A stretch of 64,000 nucleotides of DNA from Pseudalgibacter ostreae. GTDB lineage: Bacteria > Bacteroidota > Bacteroidia > Flavobacteriales > Flavobacteriaceae. The stretch spans positions 62,001 through 126,000 of the forward strand of contig NZ_JBHMFC010000001.1 of assembly GCF_042427585.1 (NCBI RefSeq), written 5' to 3'. A model generated the notes under the pieces. It had not been told where the DNA came from. It saw only the letters and a program-made list of their open reading frames with translations, and ran no database searches. Shown here in pieces: positions 17,627 to 26,691 of this stretch; the stretch's first letter is position 1, and the number at the start of each line of letters is the position of its first letter. The translations under genes and the position numbers were made by a program.

Positions 17627-18433
17627 TCATCGAATTAACATTGCAACACCGCCAAGAGCTGTAACTATTAATATGAAACGCCGATAATTTACATTCGATA
17701 TTAACTTCACTATAGCAACGCCCACGAAAAAACCAGCTATAATAACCGGTACCAACACTGAGTTTAAGATGAGGGTTTCTTTTGAAATCGTTTTCCATAC
17801 AAAGAAATGGAAAGGCAGCTTAAAGACATTGACAATAAAGAACAACCAAGCAGCCGTACCAATAAATTCGTTTTTTGGAAGTCTCATAGCCAGAAAATAA
17901 ACATTGGAAATAGGCCCTGCTAAATTCCCTATCATGGTTGTAAACCCTGCCAAAAACCCCATAATACCAGAAAACCAACCACTGCTAGGTATGTCTGTAG
18001 ATTTTCTATTTTCTGTGTAAGCCAAAATTAAAACTGAAATAATAATGATGATGGCCATCATATGCTTAAACGCTTCTTCGGTAATATCATTACCAATCCA
18101 GGCCCCCACTAACACCCCTATAACCACCAGCGGCATCAATTTGATAATATATTTCCATTGGGTATGTCTGTTATAATAAATAACCGCAAAAACATCTGCT
18201 ACAACTAGTAATGGAAGTAAAATACCCGTAGATGCTTTTTCGCCAAATACAAATGCAAGTATGACCACGATTATAATACCGATACCTTTTATACCCGATT
18301 TTGATAACCCTAATAAAAAAACAGCAAAACAAATGGCGATGCCTTGTAATAAGGTTAAATCATACGATTGTAAGGTTTCTAAATAAGACAATAAATAAAG
18401 GTTTGATTGGTAAAATAACTTACGAAAAAGCAC
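17627..18433 (-). CDS. TSUP-family permease (TauE/SafE type)
   Basis: 268 residues with about eight hydrophobic segments. The N-terminal LLGLSKSGIKGIGIIIV and the internal repeat GFLAGFTTMIGNLAGPISNVY are the two half-repeat motifs of the sulfite exporter TauE/SafE family. Transported substrates in the family are mostly sulfonates, sulfite or organic acids; none can be assigned here. It lies 16 bases downstream of the hydroxyacid dehydrogenase gene on the same strand, so the two probably form an operon. Confidence 0.88.
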   Translation of the reverse strand: MLFRKLFYQSNLYLLSYLETLQSYDLTLLQGIAICFAVFLLGLSKSGIKGIGIIIVVILAFVFGEKASTGILLPLLVVADVFAVIYYNRHTQWKYIIKLMPLVVIGVLVGAWIGNDITEEAFKHMMAIIIIISVLILAYTENRKSTDIPSSGWFSGIMGFLAGFTTMIGNLAGPISNVYFLAMRLPKNEFIGTAAWLFFIVNVFKLPFHFFVWKTISKETLILNSVLVPVIIAGFFVGVAIVKLISNVNYRRFILIVTALGGVAMLIR

Positions 18434-18449
18434 TACTTATAAACTAAAA

Positions 18450-19385
18450 TCAACAAAACTTCTGTTTTATTTTATCCACAATGGTTTGTGCCAATTTTTC
18501 TTTACTTTCAACCGTCCAACCTGCTACATGAGGTGATAATATTACATTTTGCGCCTCAATTAAGTATTGAAATGCTTCTGGCATTTCATTTGAAAATAAA
18601 TTTTCAAATGAAGCCTTTTCATATTCTAAAACATCAAGCCCAGCTCCTAAAATGTGCCCAGATTTTAATGCTGAAACCAAATCTGCCGTAACCACACTTT
18701 TACCGCGCGCTGTATTGATAAACCAAAAGGGGTTTTTAAAGGCCTTAATAAAATTAGAATTGACCATTCTTAAGGTTAATAAGGTTTGCGGTGTATGCAA
18801 GCTTAGCACGTCTACTTTTTCCTGAAACTCAGAAAGCGTTACTTGTTTCGCATTTTCATCGCCCAGACCTTCTTTAATATCGTAACATAATACAGACACC
18901 TCAAAACCCCGAAGCTTTCTAGCAAAGGCTTTTCCCATGTTGCCATACCCGATAATGCCCACCGTTCTTCCATCTAACTCAATACCTCTATTAGCTTCAC
19001 GCAACCACTTTCCGGCCCTTACTTCCGCATCGGCTTTATTAAGCTTGTTAAAGAGCGATAATAGCATCCCTAAAGCATGTTCTCCAACGGCGTTACGATT
19101 ACCTTCTGGTGCCGCTATAAGCTCAATACCTTTCTTTTGAGCATACTCAACATCTATATTTTCCAATCCGGCTCCTACCCTACCAATAAACTTTAACTGG
19201 GTTGCAGCATCGATAAATGTTTTATCAATAGTAAAGCGGCTTCTTAAAACAATACCGTCATACAGATGTATCTTGCGTTCTATCTCTTCTTTTGAAGCTG
19301 TATAGTCTTCGTGGTTTGTAAAGCCTAAATCATGAAGTTGATCAATCAACAGATCGTGATTTGTATCTAAGTGAAGGATTTTCAT
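18450..19385 (-). CDS. D-2-hydroxyacid dehydrogenase (phosphoglycerate dehydrogenase-like)
   Basis: 311 residues. The NAD site is VGIIGYGNMGKAFARKL near residue 143. Catalytic-region motifs are VGAGLENID (arginine just before), FINTARGKSVV and the histidine in LSPHVAGWT near residue 286. The family oxidises D-2-hydroxyacids such as 3-phosphoglycerate. There is no C-terminal ACT regulatory domain, so it is the short form. A role in serine synthesis is possible but not shown; no serC is nearby. It is followed by the TSUP permease, suggesting an organic-acid link. Confidence 0.88.
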   Translation of the reverse strand: MKILHLDTNHDLLIDQLHDLGFTNHEDYTASKEEIERKIHLYDGIVLRSRFTIDKTFIDAATQLKFIGRVGAGLENIDVEYAQKKGIELIAAPEGNRNAVGEHALGMLLSLFNKLNKADAEVRAGKWLREANRGIELDGRTVGIIGYGNMGKAFARKLRGFEVSVLCYDIKEGLGDENAKQVTLSEFQEKVDVLSLHTPQTLLTLRMVNSNFIKAFKNPFWFINTARGKSVVTADLVSALKSGHILGAGLDVLEYEKASFENLFSNEMPEAFQYLIEAQNVILSPHVAGWTVESKEKLAQTIVDKIKQKFC

Positions 19386-19511
19386 TTGCTGTTTATTTGC
19401 GATAAATTTACAATCTTTTTATAAGCCTTACCATAATTATAGCTAACAACTGTTCTATAATACCCATAAAGGGGTTCATGCCCTATTTATAGATAACCAT
19501 CAATCAAACAA

Positions 19512-20963
19512 TTAAATTTTAGGGAAAGTCACTTTAAAAACCGTGCCCACTCCCACTTCCGATGTAAAATCGATGGTACCGTTATAGGTTTCAACAATAT
19601 TTTTAACCATTGCTAACCCAAGTCCCATCCCACTTGTTTTAGTTGTGAATTTAGGCTCAAATATTTTGACTCTATTAGCTTCTGAAACCCCTACACCGTT
19701 ATCGGTCACCGTTATAAAAACTCTATTTTCTTCGGTACCAACATGCACCAAAACTTGAGGCGCCGGGTTATCTGAAATTGCCTGAACACTATTTTTCACT
19801 AAGTTGGTAACCACCCGAATAAGTTGTGTTCTATCAAATTTGGCAATAATTTCATCATCGTCAGCAGAGAACACAATATAATCTTCATTAAATATTTCTA
19901 AAGCCAGTTTAATTATTTTTACAACATTTAAATTTTCACTCTGTTGGGCTGGCATTTTTGCGAAATTAGAAAATGCCGAAGCAATAGCACTCATGGTATC
20001 TATTTGTTGAATAAGAGTATTGCTATACTCCTCTACCTTGTTATAGATGTTGGGGTCATTAGGGTCAAATTTACGTTGGAAATTCTGAACCGTTAGTCGC
20101 ATAGGCGTTAACGGATTCTTAACTTCATGGGCGACTTGTTTCGCCATTTCACGCCAAGCTTGCTCACGTTCGCTACGAGCAAGTTTTATAGCGCTCTCTG
20201 CAAGCTCGTCGATCATGCTATTATAAGCGCTTACCAGAGCCGAAATTTCTTCACTGGTATCGTCGATTTCAATTTTCTCATTCCGCATTTCCAAACGTGT
20301 CGTACTCATTTTATCACTGATGGTTTTAAGCGACTTGGTAATGTACTTAGATAATAAAAATGCTATAAATATGGCTATAAACAAGACAAACAAATAGGTG
20401 TAGCTGATGCGCTCTAGAAATTCGTTTAGCTCTTTAGACAAGAAATCATCATTTTCCAAATACGGTAGATTTAAAATAGCTAGAGGCTTAAATTTTTGAT
20501 CTGTAAGATATGTGTAAGACGACTGAAAGGTTTCGCCGTTTTCTTGGCTTTTTTCAATGTGGCGACGTGCTGCCTTATTGGAAATTTCGTTTAAAATATC
20601 GGTGCTGATACACTTTTGAATGGTATCATTGGAAAAACTCGCTTTTGAAGATATTAAAAGTGTGCCATCCAAATCAAATAAATTAATTTGAAGTGAATGC
20701 ACATCAGAAACCCTATAAATTTCATCTTTAAAAATTAAAGCGACTTTATCGGTAACTACAGGATAAGATGTTTCTTTTATAATGTTATGGAGGTGCCTTC
20801 TAATCGCATATTCTTTTTGTTCCAGCCGTTGCTTATGGTACTCATGCGTTTCTTCACTGTATTGCTTAATGGCAACCGTAACTATAAGTATAGAGGCCAC
20901 TAGCACCAACAAAATCATGGCTATAAAAATACGGGTACGCAGAGAAAGCTTTCTTAATTTCAT
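19512..20963 (-). CDS. NtrY-like sensor histidine kinase
   Basis: 483 residues. A first membrane helix (about 11-29) is followed by a periplasmic region to about 187, a second helix (about 188-208), and a HAMP-like linker. The dimerisation/phosphoacceptor box is MAKQVAHEVKNPLTPMRL, with the histidine near residue 280. The ATPase domain has NLVKNSVQAI, TDNGVGV and the SGMGLGLAMV G-box. Signal unknown. No response regulator gene is adjacent. It is the last gene of a minus-strand run with hemJ, MATE and hemH, 67 bases after hemJ, so it may be cotranscribed with heme genes. Confidence 0.92.
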   Translation of the reverse strand: MKLRKLSLRTRIFIAMILLVLVASILIVTVAIKQYSEETHEYHKQRLEQKEYAIRRHLHNIIKETSYPVVTDKVALIFKDEIYRVSDVHSLQINLFDLDGTLLISSKASFSNDTIQKCISTDILNEISNKAARRHIEKSQENGETFQSSYTYLTDQKFKPLAILNLPYLENDDFLSKELNEFLERISYTYLFVLFIAIFIAFLLSKYITKSLKTISDKMSTTRLEMRNEKIEIDDTSEEISALVSAYNSMIDELAESAIKLARSEREQAWREMAKQVAHEVKNPLTPMRLTVQNFQRKFDPNDPNIYNKVEEYSNTLIQQIDTMSAIASAFSNFAKMPAQQSENLNVVKIIKLALEIFNEDYIVFSADDDEIIAKFDRTQLIRVVTNLVKNSVQAISDNPAPQVLVHVGTEENRVFITVTDNGVGVSEANRVKIFEPKFTTKTSGMGLGLAMVKNIVETYNGTIDFTSEVGVGTVFKVTFPKI

Positions 20964-21030
20964 TCAAATAATATAACGCATTACGTATAACAATAATCAA
21001 TCCAAAATATGCTTATTTTGAAAAACCTGT

Positions 21031-21576
21031 TTAAGCATCAGGGTTTTTTTCCCGTATACGTTTGTATAATTTAAACCCTAACATAATAAGTGCGGCTAAA
21101 ACCACCATACCAATAATTCCCCAAATCCAATTGATGGCGCTTTTTAAAATAACTAGAAAAATAACGGCGAACAAAATAAAAGTCGCACCCTCGTTCCAGA
21201 TACGCATAAAACCAGAGGTTTTTGTTACCTCATCATTTTGTAGCTGCTTAAAATACTTATGGGTTTTTAAATGATAGATAAAGAGCGATATAACAAATGC
21301 AAGTTTAACCTGCATCCAGTCTTGGTAAATAAGCGTAGGATTTAAATAAAACAGACTCAAACCAAAAAGCGTTGCTAAAATAGCCGATGGCCATGTAATG
21401 ATATTCCACAAGCGCTTTGCCATAATTTTTAAATGTTTGCCCAAAATCTCCTTTTCTGGGGAGGGTTTATAAAAGGCTTCTATTTGATATACAAAAAGCC
21501 TGGGAATATAAAACAGGCCAGCAAACCAAGTAACAATAAAAATAATATGAAACGATTTTAAGTAGAAATATATCAT
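21031..21576 (-). CDS. hemJ: Protoporphyrinogen IX oxidase HemJ
   Basis: 181 residues with four to five membrane helices. The N-terminal SFHIIFIVTWFAGLFYIPRL motif has the conserved histidine and arginine of HemJ, and the later FMRIWNEGAT corresponds to the family RxWNE motif. HemJ oxidises protoporphyrinogen IX to protoporphyrin IX in the inner membrane, the step before ferrochelatase, and replaces HemG/HemY. The location, with hemH on the same strand and only the MATE gene between, supports this over a generic CopD-family label. Confidence 0.88.
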   Translation of the reverse strand: MIYFYLKSFHIIFIVTWFAGLFYIPRLFVYQIEAFYKPSPEKEILGKHLKIMAKRLWNIITWPSAILATLFGLSLFYLNPTLIYQDWMQVKLAFVISLFIYHLKTHKYFKQLQNDEVTKTSGFMRIWNEGATFILFAVIFLVILKSAINWIWGIIGMVVLAALIMLGFKLYKRIREKNPDA

Positions 21577-21590
21577 GGTTTTAATGGTAT

Positions 21591-22949
21591 TTAAATAGGG
21601 TTACGTTCCGGTTTTAGGGTTCTGCTTATCTCTCTATTTAAAAAATAAGCTGTTACTAAAGTAGCCAGAATATCTGAGATAGGGAAAGATATCCATACGC
21701 CCAATTCGCCATAAAATTTCGGAAGTATCAAAATCAAAGGGATAAAGAAAAACCCTTGTCGTGTTAAAGTTAACAATAACGCAGGAACGGCTTTTCCAAT
21801 AGCTTGAAAATAAGCAGCTCCAATAAGTTGAACAGCAATAATAGGTGTGGCAGCAAAAACCCAACGCATAGCACTTGGAGTTTGCTTTATAACCTCTACA
21901 TCTGTAGTAAACATTCTTGTAATGGCTTCAGGGAAAAGCATCAGCAATACAAACACACCTGTAGCCAATACAGCAGCGTATTTAATCGCTGTGTTTATCG
22001 TACTGCGAACTCTAGCATAATTTCTAGCGCCATAATTAAAACCTGCTATTGGCAAAAACCCTTGGGTAACGCCTAAAACTGGAAACATGGCAAACATAAG
22101 CATCCTACCCACAATAGCGTAGGCCGTAACAGATGTTTCTCCTCCTAAATCATATAAGATATTATTCATAAATAAATAAGTAATACTCACGACCGCTTGC
22201 CTTGCTAGAGTAACAAAGCCCAAAGACCCTATTTCTTTAACGATATTTGGAGTGAGCCCGAAATGAGATACCCTTATTTTTAATTCAGATTTTTTAGAAA
22301 GAAAGAACCAAAGTACATAAGCAAAGCAAGCTCCATACGATATAGTTGTGGCCCATGCCGCTCCGGCCATTCCGTAATCTAAAACATTAATAAAAATATA
22401 ATCTAACAGTAAATTCCCAACCGATGGTATCATCATGGCGTACATTGCAAATTTAGGTTTGCCTTCGGCCCTTATAACGCTATTGCCCATCATGCATAAA
22501 GCTAATAAAGGCACACCATATAGCACGATAGTGTAATATGTTTTTGCAGGTTCGAAAATAGCTCCTTTCCCTCCAAAAGCATTTACAATATTATCGACAA
22601 AAGATAATCCCAGAACAACCAAACTAATCGTGAGCAGGAGCGTTAAGGTGATTTGATTACCAAAAGTCTTTAAGGCTTTCTCATAATGTTGTGAACCAAG
22701 TGCTCTAGAAATAATAGACGAGCCGCCAATACCTATTGCCATACCCAGAGCCGCTATAAAAAAAGAAACCGGCAACACTACATTTATGGCCGCAATAGCT
22801 GTAGCACCTATCCAATGGCCAACAAATATAGTATCTACTAAAATATTAAGCGACATAACCAAAATCCCAATAGATGCAGGTACGGCTTGCTTTATAAGCA
22901 GTTTTTGAATGGACTGTGTTCCTAGATCTTGTGACGATATTTTAGACAT
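21591..22949 (-). CDS. MATE-family efflux transporter
   Basis: 452 residues, twelve hydrophobic helices in two related halves, with the first-helix region VPASIGILVMSLNILVDTIF and GIGGSSIISRALG typical of bacterial MATE proteins. The family exports cationic drugs or metabolites using sodium or proton gradients. Its ATG overlaps the last base of the hemH stop (TAATG), so translation is probably coupled, and hemJ follows after 14 bases. That placement suggests a job linked to porphyrins, which is inference only. Confidence 0.9.
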   Translation of the reverse strand: MSKISSQDLGTQSIQKLLIKQAVPASIGILVMSLNILVDTIFVGHWIGATAIAAINVVLPVSFFIAALGMAIGIGGSSIISRALGSQHYEKALKTFGNQITLTLLLTISLVVLGLSFVDNIVNAFGGKGAIFEPAKTYYTIVLYGVPLLALCMMGNSVIRAEGKPKFAMYAMMIPSVGNLLLDYIFINVLDYGMAGAAWATTISYGACFAYVLWFFLSKKSELKIRVSHFGLTPNIVKEIGSLGFVTLARQAVVSITYLFMNNILYDLGGETSVTAYAIVGRMLMFAMFPVLGVTQGFLPIAGFNYGARNYARVRSTINTAIKYAAVLATGVFVLLMLFPEAITRMFTTDVEVIKQTPSAMRWVFAATPIIAVQLIGAAYFQAIGKAVPALLLTLTRQGFFFIPLILILPKFYGELGVWISFPISDILATLVTAYFLNREISRTLKPERNPI

Positions 22950-23983
22950 TATAAAATGGCTGTCTTAGAGTTTGCCCAGGTCTTAATCCATTTAGAAAGC
23001 AATGCCACCCATTCAGAATCGTCATTTAAACAAGGAACGGTTGTAAAATCCTGCCCCCCCATTTCGTGAAAGATCTCCTGACCTTCCATCGCGATTTCTT
23101 CCAAGGTTTCTAAACAATCACTAACAAAAGCAGGCGTAACAATAGCCATGTTTTTAACCCCTTCTTTTCCCAAACGCTCAATCGTTCTATCGGTATAAGG
23201 CAATAACCAAGGATCAAACCCTAAACGAGATTGAAACGATGTGGAGTAACTACCTTCTTTTAATTGCAACCTTTCCCCCACTAATCTAGTCACCTCTAAA
23301 CATTGGTGCCTATAGCAAAACTCGTGCGCTTTCGATGGCGTTTCACAACAACTTTTATCTATTTTACAATGCGAATTCGTAATATCACTTTTACGGATAT
23401 GCCGTTCTGGAACACCGTGATAGGAAAACAATAAATGGTCGTAGTTTTTATCTTCTAAATGTCTTTTTATCGAGTTTGAAAGCACCTCGATATAATCGGG
23501 TTTGTTATAAAACGCAGGAACCGATTCAATTTTTAAATTCGGAAAATGTGCTAGACGGAGCTCTTCTGCCAATACCGTAATGGTTTCGGTTGTTGCCATA
23601 GCAAATTGCGGATATAATGGAAACAATAGCACCTCTTCTACACCTTTATCTACCAATTCCTGTAATCCTTTTTTAATAGTCATCCTGCCATAACGCATGG
23701 CTAAAGCTACAGGGTACTCTATTTGCTGTTGAAGTTTGTCTTGAAGCCGTTGCGATAAAACAATAAGCGGCGACCCCTCTTCCCACCATATTTTTTTATA
23801 GGCTTCGGAAGAAGCTTTTGGCCTGGTTTTCAAAATAATACCTTTCACTAATAAAGCACGAGCGGCATAAGGAATGTCGATAACACGCTCATCCATTAAA
23901 AACTCGCCTAAGTACTTTTTTACATCTTTTGGCTCCGGGCTATCAGGAGAACCAAGATTGACTAATAGAATTCCTTTCTTCAT
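22949..23983 (-). CDS. hemH: Ferrochelatase
   Basis: 344 residues from MKKGILLVNLGSPDSP; a longer frame to 24076 adds 31 hydrophobic residues unlike the family and runs through the promoter box. The active-site histidine is in FSYHGVPERHI near residue 190. A cysteine-rich insert follows (CKIDKSCCETP then FCYRHQC), then FQSRLGFDPWLLPYTD. It inserts iron into protoporphyrin IX, the last step of heme synthesis. The cysteines could bind metal or an Fe-S cluster, as in some ferrochelatases; that is unverified. It is first of the hemH-MATE-hemJ run. Confidence 0.95.
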   Translation of the reverse strand: MKKGILLVNLGSPDSPEPKDVKKYLGEFLMDERVIDIPYAARALLVKGIILKTRPKASSEAYKKIWWEEGSPLIVLSQRLQDKLQQQIEYPVALAMRYGRMTIKKGLQELVDKGVEEVLLFPLYPQFAMATTETITVLAEELRLAHFPNLKIESVPAFYNKPDYIEVLSNSIKRHLEDKNYDHLLFSYHGVPERHIRKSDITNSHCKIDKSCCETPSKAHEFCYRHQCLEVTRLVGERLQLKEGSYSTSFQSRLGFDPWLLPYTDRTIERLGKEGVKNMAIVTPAFVSDCLETLEEIAMEGQEIFHEMGGQDFTTVPCLNDDSEWVALLSKWIKTWANSKTAIL

Positions 23984-23987
23984 GACG

Positions 23988-23995
23988 CAAAAATA
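23988..23995 (-). promoter_or_regulatory. -7 box immediately before hemH (possible leaderless start)
   Basis: The minus strand reads TATTTTTG, a TAnnTTTG match, with only four bases between it and the hemH ATG. If used, the transcript would begin at or within the start codon. No clear -33 element. Confidence 0.4.
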
Positions 23996-24073
23996 CGACA
24001 CATATTGTAATGAATAAAAATTAACGCCGAAAATGATAAAAAGGAAAGTACAAATTGCAAAAGCATCTATAAA

Positions 24074-24118
24074 CAAAAAACCCTATAATTCCGTATTATA
24101 CAGTTTTATAGAGTTTTT
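24074..24118 (-). terminator. Probable terminator after the lipoprotein gene
   Basis: Arms AAAAACCCTATAA (24076-24088) and TTATAGAGTTTTT (24106-24118) pair with a single mismatch and end in A/T runs usable on either strand. It would separate the lipoprotein transcript from hemH. Confidence 0.5.
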
Positions 24119-24174
24119 AGAAAAGAAAAAAGAATGTTTTACTTACCTAAACACACTTCTAGGGTTAAGTAAAT

Positions 24175-24924
24175 TTATTCTTCATCTAATTCCGATTTAT
24201 TGTATACCCATTTTGGTAGTTTAGAACTATCAAAGTCTATTTTTTTTACATTATTTACATTTTCAACACAAACGGTTTCTACCAACGTCTTTGCATTCAA
24301 AATATCCAAGACCTTATCGTTTTGGTATTTCGAAAAATTCCCCATAACAAGGTCTACATCAACAAATTTATAAACCCCATCTTCTAAAATAAAGGCAAAC
24401 ATAGATTTAACATCTTTTTCGTAAAAATCTGTATTTTTATCATAATCTGATTCATCGGCTATATAGCTTTTTCCAGACACCAGTAAATATTCATTATTCG
24501 ATTTTAAATTTTTAACACTCACGGTGCCTCTAAAAACAAGAAAAAAATCGTCATGATAAAAAGCAGGTGCGCCTTTTAAGTTGTTTTTATTCGCTTCGTA
24601 CATCTGGTCATAATAAGGCAAACTACGTTGTGCAATTTTTTTAGAATAAATATGCTTTATAAAATCTGATTTCTCTTTAAAATATGAAGGAAGGTTTTCT
24701 GCACAATAGCCAGCATACCAAACGGGCAAATAATCTGGATATAATAAAGTATGACTCCCTTTTTGAAACATAATGGGCCGCTCGTAAACCCTTGGATTAT
24801 AAAAAGAAAAATTTCCGATTTTGAACAATTCACATTCACCAACAGCGATATCGGACACCCCTTTGGTTTTACAAGACGTGATTAAACAAAGCACAACTAA
24901 TGCGGATAATACAGTTTTATTCAT
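24175..24924 (-). CDS. Uncharacterised lipoprotein
   Basis: 249 residues with a lipoprotein signal (VVLCLITSC, lipidated cysteine at residue 18). The mature part is rich in tyrosine and aspartate (DYLPVWYAGYCAENLP, FYHDDFFLVFRG) and has three further cysteines. I do not recognise a domain. It is expected to be anchored in the membrane facing the periplasm or cell surface. It lies between hemH and the AraC gene on the same strand but is separated from hemH by a terminator-like hairpin, so a heme role is not indicated. The composition is compatible with a Flavobacteriaceae-specific protein. Confidence 0.8.
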   Translation of the reverse strand: MNKTVLSALVVLCLITSCKTKGVSDIAVGECELFKIGNFSFYNPRVYERPIMFQKGSHTLLYPDYLPVWYAGYCAENLPSYFKEKSDFIKHIYSKKIAQRSLPYYDQMYEANKNNLKGAPAFYHDDFFLVFRGTVSVKNLKSNNEYLLVSGKSYIADESDYDKNTDFYEKDVKSMFAFILEDGVYKFVDVDLVMGNFSKYQNDKVLDILNAKTLVETVCVENVNNVKKIDFDSSKLPKWVYNKSELDEE

Positions 24925-25602
24925 AATTTTTGGTTTTTATGCATCTTCAATCGATTCTTGAACATACATGGTTAGTTTTTTATTTGAGGGATTTTCCATT
25001 TACCTAATAGTTTTCCTTTTTAGAGGTAGGCAAATTTTAGTTCATACTTACATGATACCAGATGAAGTATTTCAATCCTCAATATTTAGAACTATAGGGT
25101 TGGTAAGTAAATAATGAAGACATTAAACAAAGCTTCTATTGTAGCTAATGCTTTGGAAGCAAATTCTTTAGTTTTGTATAATCATTTCGGTTTCATTTTG
25201 GTTAATAGCAGAGCAAACCTAAACTTTTTAACAAAACGAAACGACTAAAAGCGTAAATAATCGATGAAATGCACTTGTATTCAGACAAATCTCTAGTATA
25301 TTGTCGATAAAACAACCAAAAATAAAACCTATTAAAAAAATTAGCGAGCTTAATTACTGCCCTATATTTTTAATAATAGGTTTTAAAATGACGAATACAT
25401 CTATAAAAAAATAAAACCCATCAAGTGAATAATACTTTTACTCTTATTTTGAAAACGGAAAGACTATATCTTTTTTCTCCTAAAAAAATAGCATGTACTG
25501 GGTAGATTTTTACTGCTTTAAAGCCATTTTCATTCCTTTGACGTAACACATGCAAATTCAAACTAGGGTTTATGTTAAAAAGAGGAGAGCGCTGTGCTCT
25601 TT
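24925..25602. other. Long AT-rich spacer with no recognised gene
   Basis: 678 bases. The only frame of note is 44 codons on the plus strand (25114-25248, beginning MKTLNKASIVANALEANS), with no promoter or relatives I can identify; it may be chance or a gene remnant. The right end holds the terminator of the AraC gene. No tRNA-like or repeated structure is evident. Confidence 0.4.
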
Positions 25603-25604
25603 TT
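25577..25604 (-). terminator. Terminator of the hemA-adjacent AraC gene
   Basis: AAAAAGAG (25577-25584) pairs with CTCTTTTT (25597-25604) around a GC-rich loop, giving a hairpin that ends in uridines on the minus-strand transcript; it overlaps the stop codon of the regulator gene. Confidence 0.6.
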
Positions 25605-26502
25605 ATAGCAAAGACATCACATATTTTTTTGGTGTAGTTCCATATTTCTTTTTAAAAGCCGATATAAAGTGACTTGATGTACTATAACCTACTTTAAGCC
25701 CTACTTCATTAACGTTGCCATCGCCTGCCTCTAAAAGCTTTCGTGCCACTTCCATTTTATAATCCAATAAAAAACTAAAAACAGAATCTCCATAAATCTG
25801 TTTAAATCCTTCTTTTAGATTTTTAAGGCTTAATTCGATTTCATCGGCAAGCTCTTGCAGTGTTGGTGGTTCTGCCATACGCGAAATCATAATATCTTTA
25901 GCCTTTCTAATTTTAATAACATTCGTTTCATCTACTAAAAACGGACATTGTTCAATATTAGCATCTTCACTTCTATTAAAATACAAGCTCAACAACTCGT
26001 ATGCTTTCCCTTTAAAATAAAGTGGTTTTATGGATTGGTTTAAATTATAATTTATCAATTGATTGAGTACAATGGCCATAGAAGGCGTTATCATACCATC
26101 TTTATAATATTTTTTATCTCGATTATCTTCACTTAAAAAGGTAATATAATCGGCTTCTTGTGAAAATAACCCATGAAATTTTTTAATGGAAATTAAAATA
26201 GAAACCATCCAAGATTGCGCATTTATTTCCAGATTTATAGGTAAATCCCGTTGTGGATTATACAGTAACAAAGAATTTTCCTCAAGAATATTTAAGCGAT
26301 ATCGCCCCTCATTAAAAACAAACTGGCTAGAACCCTTTAAACAAAAATGAAATTGAATATAATCACTATCTATTTCTTTTACAACAGATTGCATTTCACT
26401 TGCTTCATTTTTATAGGCGAGAACCAAAACTCCATCTTCAACTTTCGTTTCATCGAAAGAACTTTTAGCGATACTTTTTTTATTATTACTTTCGTTATTC
26501 AT
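25603..26502 (-). CDS. AraC-family regulator divergent from hemA
   Basis: 299 residues. The C-terminal AraC domain is clear: PPTLQELADEIELSLKNLKEGF then GLKVGYSTSSHFISAFKKKYG and TPKKYV. The N-terminal 190 residues are a sensing region of the PchR-like type. The gene is divergent from hemA across 189 bases, so it may control the heme genes, itself, or both. PchR-type regulators often respond to siderophores or iron, which would suit a heme locus, but this is inference from context. Confidence 0.87.
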   Translation of the reverse strand: MNNESNNKKSIAKSSFDETKVEDGVLVLAYKNEASEMQSVVKEIDSDYIQFHFCLKGSSQFVFNEGRYRLNILEENSLLLYNPQRDLPINLEINAQSWMVSILISIKKFHGLFSQEADYITFLSEDNRDKKYYKDGMITPSMAIVLNQLINYNLNQSIKPLYFKGKAYELLSLYFNRSEDANIEQCPFLVDETNVIKIRKAKDIMISRMAEPPTLQELADEIELSLKNLKEGFKQIYGDSVFSFLLDYKMEVARKLLEAGDGNVNEVGLKVGYSTSSHFISAFKKKYGTTPKKYVMSLL

Positions 26503-26660
26503 ATGTTTTTATTTAGATTGGTTCTAAATTAAAGGTCTTAAAACCCCCTATCTCACAGCAAAAGTATGACATTTATCATAAATTGATAAAAAACAGGATC
26601 AAAAAACCACAATCGATACTAATTGTTCGTCTAGCGTTACTTATTGTCATGCCTTCAACA

Positions 26661-26668
26661 TACTTTTG
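26661..26668 (+). promoter_or_regulatory. -7 box of hemA; decides its start
   Basis: TACTTTTG matches TAnnTTTG and lies 23 bases before the ATG at 26692. The alternative TTG start of the longer frame (26644) is upstream of this box and so would not be transcribed from it. Confidence 0.5.
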
Positions 26669-26691
26669 CTTTCTCAATTTCATTTATCAAC

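Noticed and set aside
23984..24076. N-terminal extension of ferrochelatase
   Set aside because: The extra 31 residues are hydrophobic and unlike the family, and the extension runs through the -7 promoter box.
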